A stretch of 64,000 bases of DNA from NCBI RefSeq assembly GCF_900115735.1, contig NZ_FOXO01000003.1, positions 124,001 through 188,000 of the forward strand, written 5' to 3'. A program made the translations under genes and the position numbers. A model generated the notes under the pieces. That model was not told the origin of the DNA. It saw only the letters and a program-made list of their open reading frames with translations, and did no database searches. Origin of the DNA: Butyrivibrio proteoclasticus. GTDB lineage: Bacteria > Bacillota > Clostridia > Lachnospirales > Lachnospiraceae. Shown piece by piece: positions 35,495 through 44,647 of the stretch; position 1 is the stretch's first letter, and each line of letters begins with the position of its first letter.

Positions 35495-36250
35495 TTACTG
35501 TCGTATTCCTGCAGCTTTAAGAAGCTGAACAGTGTATTCATCCTGAGGATTCTTATAAACATCGCGTGTTTTTCCATATTCCACGACTTTTCCGGATTTC
35601 ATGATCATCACGTGATCACTAATCTGATAAACGACTCTAAGATCGTGGGAAATAAATATAATTGAAATTCCAAGCCTCTTGTGAAGGTTCTGCAGAAGCT
35701 CCATAATCTGCGCCTGAATCGTGACATCAAGCGCTGATACAGGCTCATCTGCAATCAATAACCGCGGTGATTTCATAAGTGCTATGCCAATACATATTCT
35801 CTGTCTTTGTCCCCCTGACAATTGAGAAGGATATCGGTCAAGCATCTCCAGAGGAAGTTCTATCTCCCCCATAATTTCTTCTACTCTCTTTTTTCGCTCC
35901 TGACTTGTCCACTTGCGCTTTTTATCTACTTTCAGTGGTTCTTCCAAAAGCCATCCAATCTTTTTGGCAGGATTAAGCGAACTATATGGGTCTTGAAAAA
36001 CCATCTGTGGTTCGTCATATTTCTGCCACAAAGTACCGGTGTAATCCTTGTTAATACCTACTATTGCTCTCGCAAGGGTCGATTTTCCACAGCCACTCTC
36101 TCCGGCTATAGCAAGAACCTCACCCTCTTCCATCTCAAAACTGACATCATAAAGGGTATGAATTTTTTTAGTCCCTGAAAAGAACTTTCTTTTTCTGTTT
36201 TTATAATATACATTAAGGTTCTCTACCTTAAGTACCTTTGATTCTTCCAT
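35495..36250 (-). CDS. Peptide/nickel ABC transporter ATP-binding protein (OppF/DppF type)
   Basis: A 251-residue ATPase, one of two for the importer encoded here. Walker A is GESGCGKST, the signature LSGGQRQRI and Walker B LLIADEPVSALDV. FQDPYSSLNPAKKIGWLLEEPL is typical of the Opp/Dpp group. It is shorter than usual OppF (about 310-330 residues) because the C-terminal zinc/oligopeptide extension is missing. The ATG at 36250 leaves a 13-bp gap after oppD; the longer in-frame start would overlap it. It is the last gene of the five-gene unit. Confidence 0.88.
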   Translation of the reverse strand: MEESKVLKVENLNVYYKNRKRKFFSGTKKIHTLYDVSFEMEEGEVLAIAGESGCGKSTLARAIVGINKDYTGTLWQKYDEPQMVFQDPYSSLNPAKKIGWLLEEPLKVDKKRKWTSQERKKRVEEIMGEIELPLEMLDRYPSQLSGGQRQRICIGIALMKSPRLLIADEPVSALDVTIQAQIMELLQNLHKRLGISIIFISHDLRVVYQISDHVMIMKSGKVVEYGKTRDVYKNPQDEYTVQLLKAAGIRQ

Positions 36251-36263
36251 ATTCTCAGACCTT

Positions 36264-37064
36264 TCAATCTCCAAGATCAATTTTGGGTATGGCAGCTATG
36301 AGCTTTTTAGTATATGGATCCCTCGGGTTTCTAAATACATTTTCTGTATTTCCTGTTTCCACGATCACGCCCTTCTGCATAACAATAACTCGCTGACAAA
36401 GCTGTCTGACAAGACTAAGATCATGGGAAATAAAAATAATCGATGTTCCCATTTCTCTGTTAAGCTTTTTAAGGAGCTCTACAATCTGAGCCTGCACAGT
36501 GACATCCAGCGCTGTAGTCGGCTCATCAGCAATCAGGATCTGCGGATTGCCTATCATTGCAGCTGCGATCATAACTCTCTGTCTCATTCCGCCTGAGAGT
36601 TCATGAGGATACATATTGTAAACCTCGCTTGCATTTTCCAGTCCAACAGATTCAAGCATCGCAATAGCTCTCTTTTTCCTATCTGTCTTACTTATCTCGG
36701 GATGATGGATAAAAAGAGGTTCTTCCACCTGCCAACCGATTTTTTTAACCGGATTGAGAGAAGTCATCGGCTCCTGGAAAATGATCGAAATCTCATCGCC
36801 CTGATAGGTCCTTAGCTTATTTCTGTTACAGGTAAGAAGATTGTCGCCGTTAAACATTATCTTTCCTGTTTTTTCCATGGAATGCCTGTTCAAAAGACCT
36901 GCAATTGCCAGGGCACTCATGCTTTTTCCTGAACCTGACTCACCTACAATGCCCACAATTTCCCCTTTGCCAAGCATCAGATCAAAGTCCTCTACTACAG
37001 TTTCAGGAAGCTCATGATCATGAAATTCTATATGAAGATCTGTTACATCCAGTATTATTTCCAT
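36264..37064 (-). CDS. Peptide/nickel ABC transporter ATP-binding protein (OppD/DppD type)
   Basis: A 266-residue ATPase that pairs with the OppF-type subunit on the cytoplasmic side. Walker A is GESGSGKSM, the signature LSGGMRQRV and Walker B ILIADEPTTALDV; IIFQEPMTSLNPVKKIGWQVEEPL marks the Opp/Dpp family. It lacks the C-terminal oligopeptide extension seen in full-length OppD. The start at 37064 (MEIILDV) overlaps the permease gene by 10 bp and fits the family N terminus. An AGAAGG-like site precedes it; 24 further upstream codons encode no family sequence. Confidence 0.88.
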   Translation of the reverse strand: MEIILDVTDLHIEFHDHELPETVVEDFDLMLGKGEIVGIVGESGSGKSMSALAIAGLLNRHSMEKTGKIMFNGDNLLTCNRNKLRTYQGDEISIIFQEPMTSLNPVKKIGWQVEEPLFIHHPEISKTDRKKRAIAMLESVGLENASEVYNMYPHELSGGMRQRVMIAAAMIGNPQILIADEPTTALDVTVQAQIVELLKKLNREMGTSIIFISHDLSLVRQLCQRVIVMQKGVIVETGNTENVFRNPRDPYTKKLIAAIPKIDLGD

Positions 37065-37870
37065 CTTCTGATACCTTCTCCCAAAAAGGAAAATCCTAAA
37101 ACCATAAGTACTATTACAATTCCCGGGCATAAGCATATGCTGGGCACTGTAAACATGTACTGCTGCGCATCTGAAAGCATTTTACCAAGGCTTGCAAAAG
37201 GAGGCTGTGAACCTACCCCAAGGTAGCTAAGACCAGCTTCGGCAAGAACTGCATTGTTAAATCCAATAAGGATTGAAGAAGCTAAAACATTTTTAATATT
37301 AGGAAGTATGTGAACAAATATCATTCTGATATCTGACACTCCCTGAAGCTTGGCACTCTCTATGTAGTCCATGCTCTTTACTCTTAAGACCTCGCCTCTT
37401 ACTATCCTCGCAAAGCTGGGAACAAAGGCAATTCCAAGTGATAAAAGAAGCTGTGACCATCCGGTTCCAAATACACTGACAATAACAAGTGCCAAAAGAA
37501 TACTTGGGAAGGCAAAAAGAGCATCTATAACTCTCATTACAACTTCATCAAAGGCTCCTCCGTAGTATCCTGTAAGTGCGCCTATTATGGTTCCCACACC
37601 TGCACCTATCAAAACGGTTCCAATCGCTATAAGAAGCGTGATCCTGCTTCCATACATAACTCTGCTGAACACATCACGTCCCATGTTATCAGTTCCCATA
37701 AGGTGCTTAAAAGAAATGCCCTGAAGCTTTTCTGTTGCACTCATCTTGGTAGGTTCATAGGGCATCCAGAATATTCCCACTACTACAAGGAGTACTATTA
37801 ACCCTGTTATTATTAATCCCGCTATCATGTAGGGATTTTTTTTCAGCTTTTTTAAGAAATCCTTCATCAC
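37055..37870 (-). CDS. Peptide/nickel ABC transporter permease (OppC/DppC type)
   Basis: A 271-residue inner-membrane permease. After an N-terminal span (about 15-37), the OppC mark HLMGTDNMGRDVFSRVMYGSR precedes the binding-protein-dependent transport domain with five spans. The EAA loop that docks the ATPase is visible as YIESAKLQGVSDIRMIFVHILPN. It is coupled to the upstream OppB-type gene by a 4-bp overlap and to the ATPase gene by 10 bp. Confidence 0.9.
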   Translation of the reverse strand: MMKDFLKKLKKNPYMIAGLIITGLIVLLVVVGIFWMPYEPTKMSATEKLQGISFKHLMGTDNMGRDVFSRVMYGSRITLLIAIGTVLIGAGVGTIIGALTGYYGGAFDEVVMRVIDALFAFPSILLALVIVSVFGTGWSQLLLSLGIAFVPSFARIVRGEVLRVKSMDYIESAKLQGVSDIRMIFVHILPNIKNVLASSILIGFNNAVLAEAGLSYLGVGSQPPFASLGKMLSDAQQYMFTVPSICLCPGIVIVLMVLGFSFLGEGIRRWK

Positions 37871-38811
37871 TCTGCTATCTCAATTCTTGGATCGATTATT
37901 CTGTAAATTATATCTACGAAAAGATTTATCACGATAACTATGGCTGAAATTCCCATAATGATCGCCTGTACAACGGGATAATCCCTGTTGCTGATACTCG
38001 CCAGCAAAATCCTGCTGATTCCGGGAATGCTAAATACCTGTTCAATAACGATACTGCCTGCCACCATGTCTGCAAGAAGCATTCCAAGGAATGTGATAAC
38101 CGGTATCATGGCATTTTTAAGTACATGCCTGTAAAGCACACCACTTGTATTATTTCCTCTGCTATAGGCCGTTCTCGTGTAATCTTTTTCAGCCTCATCA
38201 AGAAGGCTCGACCTAAGCATCTTAACTGTCATTGCAATCTTAGGAAGTGCGATGGCAACTGAAGGGAAGATCAGATACCTGATAAATTTAGACATATCTT
38301 CTGTATAAGATACGAATCCTCCCGGAGTAAACAGCTTAAAGATCATTCCAAATATGAAAGTGATCAGGATTCCGGAAAAGAAAGGCGGAATCGCCATAAT
38401 TATCTGATTAGTTATGGTGATTGTCTTGTCCAGAAGACCGTTTTCATGTTTAGCTGTTGCGATTCCAAGAGGAATTGAAACCAAAATCGTAAGCAGAAAT
38501 GACATAACAGCCATTGTCAGAGTAATCGGGATCTTATCAATGATCATGCCCGCAACCGGAACATTGTAGTTATAGGAAGTTCCCATATCTCCATGAAGAA
38601 AAGAGGTAAACCATCTGACATATCTTACCAGAAGCGGATCATTAAGTCCCATCTGTTGTCTCGTCTGTTCAATCAGCTCCTGTGAAGCTTCTGTTCCAAG
38701 TTTTCTTAGTGCCGGATCACCGGGGATAACGTTAAAAGCGAGGAATACGCACAACGAAACCACCACCAAAGTCACAATCGTAGAAAAAAACTTTTTGATG
38801 ATATATTTCAT
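37867..38811 (-). CDS. Peptide/nickel ABC transporter permease (OppB/DppB type)
   Basis: A 314-residue permease with six predicted membrane spans. The N-terminal signature KKFFSTIVTLVVVSLCVFLAF and the FNVIPGDPA motif are typical of OppB. The periplasm-side DMGTSYNYNVPV and the EAA loop DYTRTAYSRGNNTSGVLYRHVLKNA, broken around residue 210, are present. It forms the heteromeric channel with the OppC-type protein. It follows the binding-protein gene by 30 bp. Confidence 0.9.
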   Translation of the reverse strand: MKYIIKKFFSTIVTLVVVSLCVFLAFNVIPGDPALRKLGTEASQELIEQTRQQMGLNDPLLVRYVRWFTSFLHGDMGTSYNYNVPVAGMIIDKIPITLTMAVMSFLLTILVSIPLGIATAKHENGLLDKTITITNQIIMAIPPFFSGILITFIFGMIFKLFTPGGFVSYTEDMSKFIRYLIFPSVAIALPKIAMTVKMLRSSLLDEAEKDYTRTAYSRGNNTSGVLYRHVLKNAMIPVITFLGMLLADMVAGSIVIEQVFSIPGISRILLASISNRDYPVVQAIIMGISAIVIVINLFVDIIYRIIDPRIEIAE

Positions 38812-38841
38812 ATCGCATTCCTCGCTATATCTTACTTTTCT

Positions 38842-40431
38842 TTACTGTGCAGGTCTGATCTTAGCTATATCCTGTACATAAAGAGGATAAAATTCATATC
38901 CTGTAAATTTCTTATTTAGAGCAACGAACTCAGGAAGATCCTGAATATATACATTAGCTGCTTCTTCTGAAAGGATCTTAAGGCACTCTTTATAGTACTT
39001 GGTCTTTTCAGCATCATCAGAAGTTGCTACTGCATTTGCATAAGCTGCATCATATGCATCGCTCTTGAAGTTGAACATGTTCTTGCTTGAATCTGAGCAA
39101 TATCTTGCAAGAAGAGCTGAAGCAGAAAGAGTAGAAGCATCAAAGCCTACAACTGTTGCCTCATAGTTCTTGTCAGAATAAACATCACTGAGCCATGTAT
39201 TCCATTCAACTTCCTGAATATTGGCTGTAACACCAATAGCCTTAAGTTCCTCTGCAATAACCTGTGCAGTATCAACGTGCTGCGCATAGTTTGATGGAAC
39301 TGTAATTGTAAATGTAAATCCATCAGGGTAACCAGCCTCAGCCAAAAGAGCTTTCGCTTTCTCTACATCCTGATTATAAGTGTCATTAAGAGCCGGATCA
39401 TAGTACTTTGTAAATGAAGGATACATTGCACTACCAATCTCTGTTCCGGCGCCATCAGAAACAAAATCCATAATCTCCTGAGGGCTTATTGCATAGCACA
39501 GAGCCTGTCTTACCTTAACATCATCAAAAGGCTTTACTGCGTTGTTAAGGTACATGGCCTGAACCAGGTTCATTGTGCCTTCGTAAATATCAAACTTATC
39601 TGAAAGCTGAGCTACCTGAGCGCTTGTAAGACGGGCAACCATATCAAGTGATCCGCCTTCAAGATCGAGTACGATCGCATCTGAGTTAGCCTCAACTTTA
39701 AATACTACATCCTTAATGTATGCCTTATCACCCCAATAGTCATCAAATCTTGTAACGATGAAGTTCTCCTGTGGTGAGCTTGAAACATACTTGTAAGGGC
39801 CTGTACCAATTGGATTAGTAGCAGGATCTGTATTGCTCTCTGGGATGATAGCCACTGTAAGAAGTGGTAAAAACTCAGAATTTGGAGTAGTAAGAACAAT
39901 CTCCACATGGCTGTCATCAATAATATTTACACTTTCAATATTGGAAAATGAAGAAACAAGCGGTTCGCTTCCATCAGCGCCCCTGTTGCGGTCGATAGAA
40001 TACTTAATATCCTCCACTGTAACCAGACTTCCATCATGGAACTTAATTCCATCGCGAAGTGTAAATGTGTAAACCTTGTTGTCATCAGATATGTTAACTT
40101 CACTTGCTACAGCCGGGATAAGATTACCGCTAGCGTCAGGCTTTACAAGGCCTTCAAAGACGTTAAATAATACCTCTTTGATTCCAGCCCCCGTTGCGTA
40201 ATGAGGGTCAAGATCGCTTATATCCTGAGGTATACCTACGATAAGCTTAGAAAGATCATCTGCAACCGCTTCAGACGCTGTATCAGCTGTGCCAGTCACT
40301 GTTTCAGTGCTCGCCCCTGCGCTCTGGTCTAAAGAAGCAGATTCCCCTGCCTTGTCACTTGAGCATCCACTCAATGCAACAGTCAGTGTTGTTAACACGA
40401 TCATCAGAAGTGATGATACTCCCTTTCTCAT
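38842..40431 (-). CDS. Lipoprotein substrate-binding protein of peptide/nickel ABC transporter
   Basis: A 529-residue SBP_bac_5-family binding lipoprotein. A signal peptide of about 21 residues ends in the lipobox ALSGC. A Ser/Thr/Ala-rich linker (about 25-60) precedes the mature domain with DISDLDPHYATG, NVFEGLVKP, YTFTLRDGIKFHDGSLVTVEDI and IGTGPYKYVSS. The start at 40431 has GAGGAG five bases upstream. First of the operon SBP-B-C-D-F. The ligand is probably an oligopeptide; nickel or opines are also possible in this family and cannot be excluded. Confidence 0.9.
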   Translation of the reverse strand: MRKGVSSLLMIVLTTLTVALSGCSSDKAGESASLDQSAGASTETVTGTADTASEAVADDLSKLIVGIPQDISDLDPHYATGAGIKEVLFNVFEGLVKPDASGNLIPAVASEVNISDDNKVYTFTLRDGIKFHDGSLVTVEDIKYSIDRNRGADGSEPLVSSFSNIESVNIIDDSHVEIVLTTPNSEFLPLLTVAIIPESNTDPATNPIGTGPYKYVSSSPQENFIVTRFDDYWGDKAYIKDVVFKVEANSDAIVLDLEGGSLDMVARLTSAQVAQLSDKFDIYEGTMNLVQAMYLNNAVKPFDDVKVRQALCYAISPQEIMDFVSDGAGTEIGSAMYPSFTKYYDPALNDTYNQDVEKAKALLAEAGYPDGFTFTITVPSNYAQHVDTAQVIAEELKAIGVTANIQEVEWNTWLSDVYSDKNYEATVVGFDASTLSASALLARYCSDSSKNMFNFKSDAYDAAYANAVATSDDAEKTKYYKECLKILSEEAANVYIQDLPEFVALNKKFTGYEFYPLYVQDIAKIRPAQ

Positions 40432-40579
40432 AACATCTCCTCTAATCATGCTAAAATCTTCCTCCTATGAAATTGTTTTATTCGCACACAATACCATTAA
40501 ATTAAATTCAGCCAGCAAAAATTACATTTTCACCGAGCGCATAAAAAAATTTACATGGGTATTGCGCAGCAATATCTAT

Positions 40580-40615
40580 GTAAATATAAAGCCTCGACAA
40601 CTTATTGTCAAGGCT
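40580..40615 (-). terminator. Terminator after nrdR
   Basis: AGCCTTGACA and TGTCGAGGCT (minus strand) form a 10-bp stem with one G-U pair around a six-base loop, followed by a T-rich stretch (TTATATTTA). It sits 18 bp after the nrdR stop. Confidence 0.7.
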
Positions 40616-40633
40616 ATTACTATCACTTTTTGC

Positions 40634-41146
40634 TTATTCTTTTTTCAATAGTGGTGTGTTTTTATCTGTACTGTCTGTTATTGTTCCTTCCGCTTCCTTT
40701 TTGAGGACTGACTTAAGCTCATCCATGAAGGTGTTCACATCTTTAAATTCTCTGTAAACAGATGCAAATCTGACATATGCAACAGGATCAAGATTCTTCA
40801 TCTTGTCCATTACTATCTCACCTATAGCTCTGCTGGGGATTTCCTTCTGCTCCATGTTGAAAATTTCTGTTTCAACTGCATCTACTATTTTAGTAATCTG
40901 CTCGGCGCTCACAGGTCTCTTGTGACACGCTCTGAAAACTCCAGCCTCTATCTTGGCTCTGTCATATGGTTCTCTCACATCGCCCTTCTTTATAACAATG
41001 AGAGGTATAGTCTCAACTTTTTCATATGTAGTAAAACGCTTGCTACAGGAATCACAAACCCTTCTTCTTCTGATTGATGTATTATCATCAGCCGGTCTGG
41101 AATCAATTACTCTGGTATCATCTTTCCCACAGAATGGGCACTTCAT
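40634..41146 (-). CDS. nrdR: Transcriptional repressor NrdR
   Basis: A 170-residue repressor of ribonucleotide reductase genes. The N-terminal zinc ribbon uses C3/C6 (CPFC) and C31/C34 (CDSC), and the ATP-cone domain (about 50-135) contains PYDRAKIEAGVFRACHKRPV and the nucleotide-sensing loop. The C-terminal 20 residues (GTITDSTDKNTPLLKKE) extend the normal 150-residue length. It follows ftsZ after a terminator. I saw no paired NrdR boxes in its own upstream region, so its targets lie elsewhere. Confidence 0.95.
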   Translation of the reverse strand: MKCPFCGKDDTRVIDSRPADDNTSIRRRRVCDSCSKRFTTYEKVETIPLIVIKKGDVREPYDRAKIEAGVFRACHKRPVSAEQITKIVDAVETEIFNMEQKEIPSRAIGEIVMDKMKNLDPVAYVRFASVYREFKDVNTFMDELKSVLKKEAEGTITDSTDKNTPLLKKE

Positions 41147-41242
41147 AACATTTCCTCCATTTTCCTATTTGACATGTCTACTACATATTGGTAAAAAAAC
41201 AAACAGCCACACAAATTATTGTAGCATTATTCAAGCAAAAAT

Positions 41243-41275
41243 AAAAGCCTTTTGCATAATCTGCAAAAGGCTTTT
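41243..41275. terminator. Bidirectional terminator after ftsZ
   Basis: A perfect 14-bp stem AAAAGCCTTTTGCA/TGCAAAAGGCTTTT with a five-base loop ends the division/wall cluster transcript 20 bp after the ftsZ stop. Flanking A/T tracts make it work in both directions. Confidence 0.88.
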
Positions 41276-41295
41276 TAATACAATTTCGTTAATTA

Positions 41296-42528
41296 TTACT
41301 TTCTCTGTAAGAAATCAGGAATTTTAAGTGACTTAGGCTCTACTGTGCTCTTGATATCTGTAGGTCTGTTGATACCAAGACTTGGTTTAGGAGCTGTAGC
41401 ACTATTCTCACGAGAAATACCAATTGTTTCTACTGAAGGCTGTACAGGAGTAACTACTGAAGATGGTGTAACAGGTGTAGCATATGCTGCATTAACTGCA
41501 GGCTGTGGAATCGAAGCTGTTGTTACAGTTGCAGCCTGTTGAGCAGGTCTTGCTGCAGCTTGTCTTGCTGTTGCAATTTTATCATCAATTCCTGTTGCAA
41601 TAACTGTAACTGTGCATGTATCAGTCTTGTTTTCATCATACATTGCACCAAATATTACATTTACATCATCACCGGCAAGGCCACGAACATAGTCAGAAGC
41701 TTCCTGTGCATCTGTAAGGCTGATATCACCTGAAATATTGATGATAACATCTGTAGCCCCGTTAACCTTTGTCTCAAGAAGTGGACTCTCAACCGCCATC
41801 TTAACAGCATCTGCTGCCTTATCATCACCCTTACCGGTACCAATACCAATATGAGCAATGCCTTTATCCTTCATAACAGTCTGTACATCTGCAAAGTCAA
41901 GATTGATAACTGCAGGTACATTGATAAGATCAGTAACACCCTGAACTGCCTGCTGAAGTACTTCATCAGCTTTCTTAAGGGCATCAGGCATAGTTGTACG
42001 TCTGTCAACAATCTGAAGAAGTTTATCGTTAGGGATAACAATAAGTGTATCTACATTAGTCCTTATATTAGATATTCCGAGCATAGCATTCTGCATACGA
42101 ACACGAGCCTCGAAACTGAAAGGTTTTGTAACCACACCAACTGTAAGAATACCCATCTCTTTGGCAAGTTTTGCAACAACTGGAGCCGCACCTGTTCCTG
42201 TTCCGCCACCCATTCCACAAGTAACGAATACCATATCAGCTCCCTTAAGTGCAGCAGAAATCTCTTCTGCGCTCTCCTCAGCAGCTTTTTGGCCAATCTC
42301 AGGCTTTGCACCGGCACCAAGACCCTTTGTAAGCTTCTCACCAATCTGTAAAAGCTTAGGGGCTTTGCATAACTGAAGTGCCTGTTTATCTGTATTTATA
42401 CCGATAAATTCAACACCGGTAATATTTTCGTCTACCATTCTATTTACAGCATTATTACCTGCACCGCCGACCCCAACGACAATTATCTTGCAGGCATTTT
42501 CTGCTTCGTTTGACTTTATCTCCAGCAA
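41296..42528 (-). CDS. ftsZ: Cell division protein FtsZ, TTG start
   Basis: The tubulin-like GTPase forming the division ring, 410 residues. GTP-binding features are [14 protein letters not shown] near residue 20, the tubulin signature GGGTGTG and the T7 loop NLDFADV. A variable Ala/Pro/Thr-rich linker (about 315-385) leads to the C-terminal [11 protein letters not shown] that binds FtsA/SepF. I place the start at TTG 42528: GGAGGA lies 6 bases upstream and translation then opens (M)[13 protein letters not shown], matching the MLEF-type N terminus of Bacillus FtsZ. An ATG 24 bp upstream would read through the ribosome binding site. Last gene of the dcw cluster. Confidence 0.96.
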   Translation of the reverse strand: MLEIKSNEAENACKIIVVGVGGAGNNAVNRMVDENITGVEFIGINTDKQALQLCKAPKLLQIGEKLTKGLGAGAKPEIGQKAAEESAEEISAALKGADMVFVTCGMGGGTGTGAAPVVAKLAKEMGILTVGVVTKPFSFEARVRMQNAMLGISNIRTNVDTLIVIPNDKLLQIVDRRTTMPDALKKADEVLQQAVQGVTDLINVPAVINLDFADVQTVMKDKGIAHIGIGTGKGDDKAADAVKMAVESPLLETKVNGATDVIINISGDISLTDAQEASDYVRGLAGDDVNVIFGAMYDENKTDTCTVTVIATGIDDKIATARQAAARPAQQAATVTTASIPQPAVNAAYATPVTPSSVVTPVQPSVETIGISRENSATAPKPSLGINRPTDIKSTVEPKSLKIPDFLQRK

Positions 42529-42636
42529 AACAACTCCTCCTTCATAATCCATAGACTCCTAATAGGTATGATACGATTTTTTCGTCCAATTATCAACCTG
42601 TTTTTTTCTTATAAATTTACGTTTTTGTACAATAAT

Positions 42637-43455
42637 TTACTGCTTTTTTTCTTGAAAAGTCACATTTTTGGTATCTTCATCATAGTCTTTCATTTCAAGC
42701 AGCCCTGTTTTTCCTTCCAGTTTAGGTAAAATATACTGAAGTTGTATTATTTTTTCATCAATATAGTCTTTTGTTCCTATACTTACTTCAATTCCATCAA
42801 AATAAAGGTAAAGATTATACTCGCTATCAAAAAAAATCTTGTTTGCCTTCAGGTCATACTTCGACAAAAGCTGTGTGATATCAAGGATTTCTTCAAAAAC
42901 CTCCTCATTATCTATTGGCAATTTCTCATAAAGGACTATATAAGAAAAACTAAGTCCCAGAACCTCCGGCACATCATCGCTAGCCTCCATTGAGCTTTCT
43001 ACCACTATTCCATCCCTGTCAAAATAGATGTAATGTCCAAGATACGAAATATAACCAGCTACTGCTTTTTCATAAACATTTATTCTTACAGTATCGGGTG
43101 AGACTATCTCAACACTCATTTTCTCAACAAAAGGAATATCTTCTATAGATTTATTCCTGTATTTAAGCGAAAGATACAAAGAATTATGGCAGAATCTGTC
43201 TGTCATGACCATATCAATCACTTCTTCATTGGTATAGTGTGTATTTCCCGTAACATAAACGTTTGTAATGGTATAATTATCCCTAATATAAGTAAATGCC
43301 AAAAGTCCAACAATGAATACTGAAAAAACTATTCCGATTATAATATAAAGACTCCTGTTATATCTTAAGGAGTCTCCGATTCTTTCAAAAAAACTTCTGA
43401 TATCTACATTATTCTTTTTTCTTGACTTTGGTTTTCTACGCTTTCTTTTTGCCAT
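42637..43455 (-). CDS. ftsQ: Cell division protein FtsQ/DivIB
   Basis: A 272-residue bitopic division protein. A very basic cytoplasmic N terminus (AKRKRRKPKSRKK) precedes one membrane span (about 36-57) and an extracytoplasmic POTRA domain (YTITNVYVTGNTHYTNEEVIDM, about 60-130), then the beta domain. It recruits the FtsL-FtsB-like complex and the FtsW/PBP pair. The position between ftsW and ftsZ supports the name; Firmicutes usually call it divIB. Confidence 0.9.
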   Translation of the reverse strand: MAKRKRRKPKSRKKNNVDIRSFFERIGDSLRYNRSLYIIIGIVFSVFIVGLLAFTYIRDNYTITNVYVTGNTHYTNEEVIDMVMTDRFCHNSLYLSLKYRNKSIEDIPFVEKMSVEIVSPDTVRINVYEKAVAGYISYLGHYIYFDRDGIVVESSMEASDDVPEVLGLSFSYIVLYEKLPIDNEEVFEEILDITQLLSKYDLKANKIFFDSEYNLYLYFDGIEVSIGTKDYIDEKIIQLQYILPKLEGKTGLLEMKDYDEDTKNVTFQEKKQ

Positions 43456-43460
43456 CTATA

Positions 43461-44606
43461 TCATCTTCCTATATTTCTGGCCACATTAAGCGCCATACCG
43501 ATTTCAGCCAGCTGAACAATAACTGCAGATCCGCCATAGCTAATAAATGGAAGCGTTATTCCCGTATTAGGGATGGTATTAGTTACAACCGCAATGTTAA
43601 GGACAACCTGAATAGCAATATGTCCCATTACGCCGATGACAAGAAGTGCTCCAAACATATCAGGTGCATTATTAGCTATAACCATTAATCTCCAGATAAG
43701 AAGAAGGAACATAAGCATTACAGCAATAGCGCCAAAAAGCCCTAATTCTTCACAAATAATGGAGAAAATCATATCGTTCTGTGCCTCAGGGATAAAACCC
43801 ATCTTCTGCATGCTTTCTCCAAGTCCTTTACCAAAAATGCCACCTGACCCAATGGCGTAAAGAGCCTGAATAGTTTGGAATCCCTTGCCACTTGCATAAG
43901 CAGCAGGATCCAGCCACACAAGGATTCTTTTGAATCTGTAGTTCATTCCGCTTGAATCTGCAGAATTAGCAACTATTAGAACAATTACAGTTGCCAGCGC
44001 CAAAACAGAAAGGGCTGCGATAACATATCTCTTATATCCCGGAGTAGACACAAAAAGCATGACTACTGCAATACCCATGATAATGATCGCTGAACTAAGG
44101 TTCTTGGTGATTCCATAGACCAAAAGTGAAAGAAAAGCCGGAAACGCCAGCATAGTCCCAAATCCTTTTGGATCAAGCAATTTCTTTTTAAGCGAAATAA
44201 CAAGTGTTGCAGAAAAAACAATTACGGCAAATTTAGCAACCTCAGCAGGCTGAATTGATATACCTGCAATATAGATCCATCTTTTTGCACCGTTTATAGT
44301 TTTTCCAAAAGGAACAAGAAGAAGCAGCAGTCCAGTTGCAATCAAATAAATCGGAAACGCAACCTTCCTCAAGATCCTGTAAGGAAAATAGGACATAAAA
44401 ATCATAGCTCCAAGTCCAATCAAAGTTGGTCCAAGCTGATGTTTGAAATAATAGGCTGAATCTCCATAGTCCAAATTAGCTTCGTAAGAGCTTGTCGAAT
44501 AAAGCATAACAAGACCAAACGCCAGCAAAAACAGAACTATGAAAACCAGGCTATAATCAATATATGATTCAACTTTTGGCTTTCTAAGTGTTTTGACTTT
44601 CTCCAC
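43461..44606 (-). CDS. ftsW: Peptidoglycan glycosyltransferase FtsW (SEDS family)
   Basis: A 381-residue SEDS polymerase with about ten membrane spans that makes septal glycan strands from lipid II together with its cognate class B PBP. Family marks: LGPTLIGLGAMIFMSYFPYR, GAKRWIYIAGISIQPAEVAKFAVIV (split near 115), and FGKGLGESMQKMGFIPEAQNDMIFSIICEELG with the catalytic Asp region. TGITLPFISYGGSA near the C terminus is typical. The neighbourhood within dcw supports FtsW over RodA or SpoVE. Confidence 0.93.
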   Translation of the reverse strand: MEKVKTLRKPKVESYIDYSLVFIVLFLLAFGLVMLYSTSSYEANLDYGDSAYYFKHQLGPTLIGLGAMIFMSYFPYRILRKVAFPIYLIATGLLLLLVPFGKTINGAKRWIYIAGISIQPAEVAKFAVIVFSATLVISLKKKLLDPKGFGTMLAFPAFLSLLVYGITKNLSSAIIIMGIAVVMLFVSTPGYKRYVIAALSVLALATVIVLIVANSADSSGMNYRFKRILVWLDPAAYASGKGFQTIQALYAIGSGGIFGKGLGESMQKMGFIPEAQNDMIFSIICEELGLFGAIAVMLMFLLLIWRLMVIANNAPDMFGALLVIGVMGHIAIQVVLNIAVVTNTIPNTGITLPFISYGGSAVIVQLAEIGMALNVARNIGR

Positions 44607-44647
44607 TTTAATCCCTCATAACATACAAAATACCGTTAAAAAGCACA

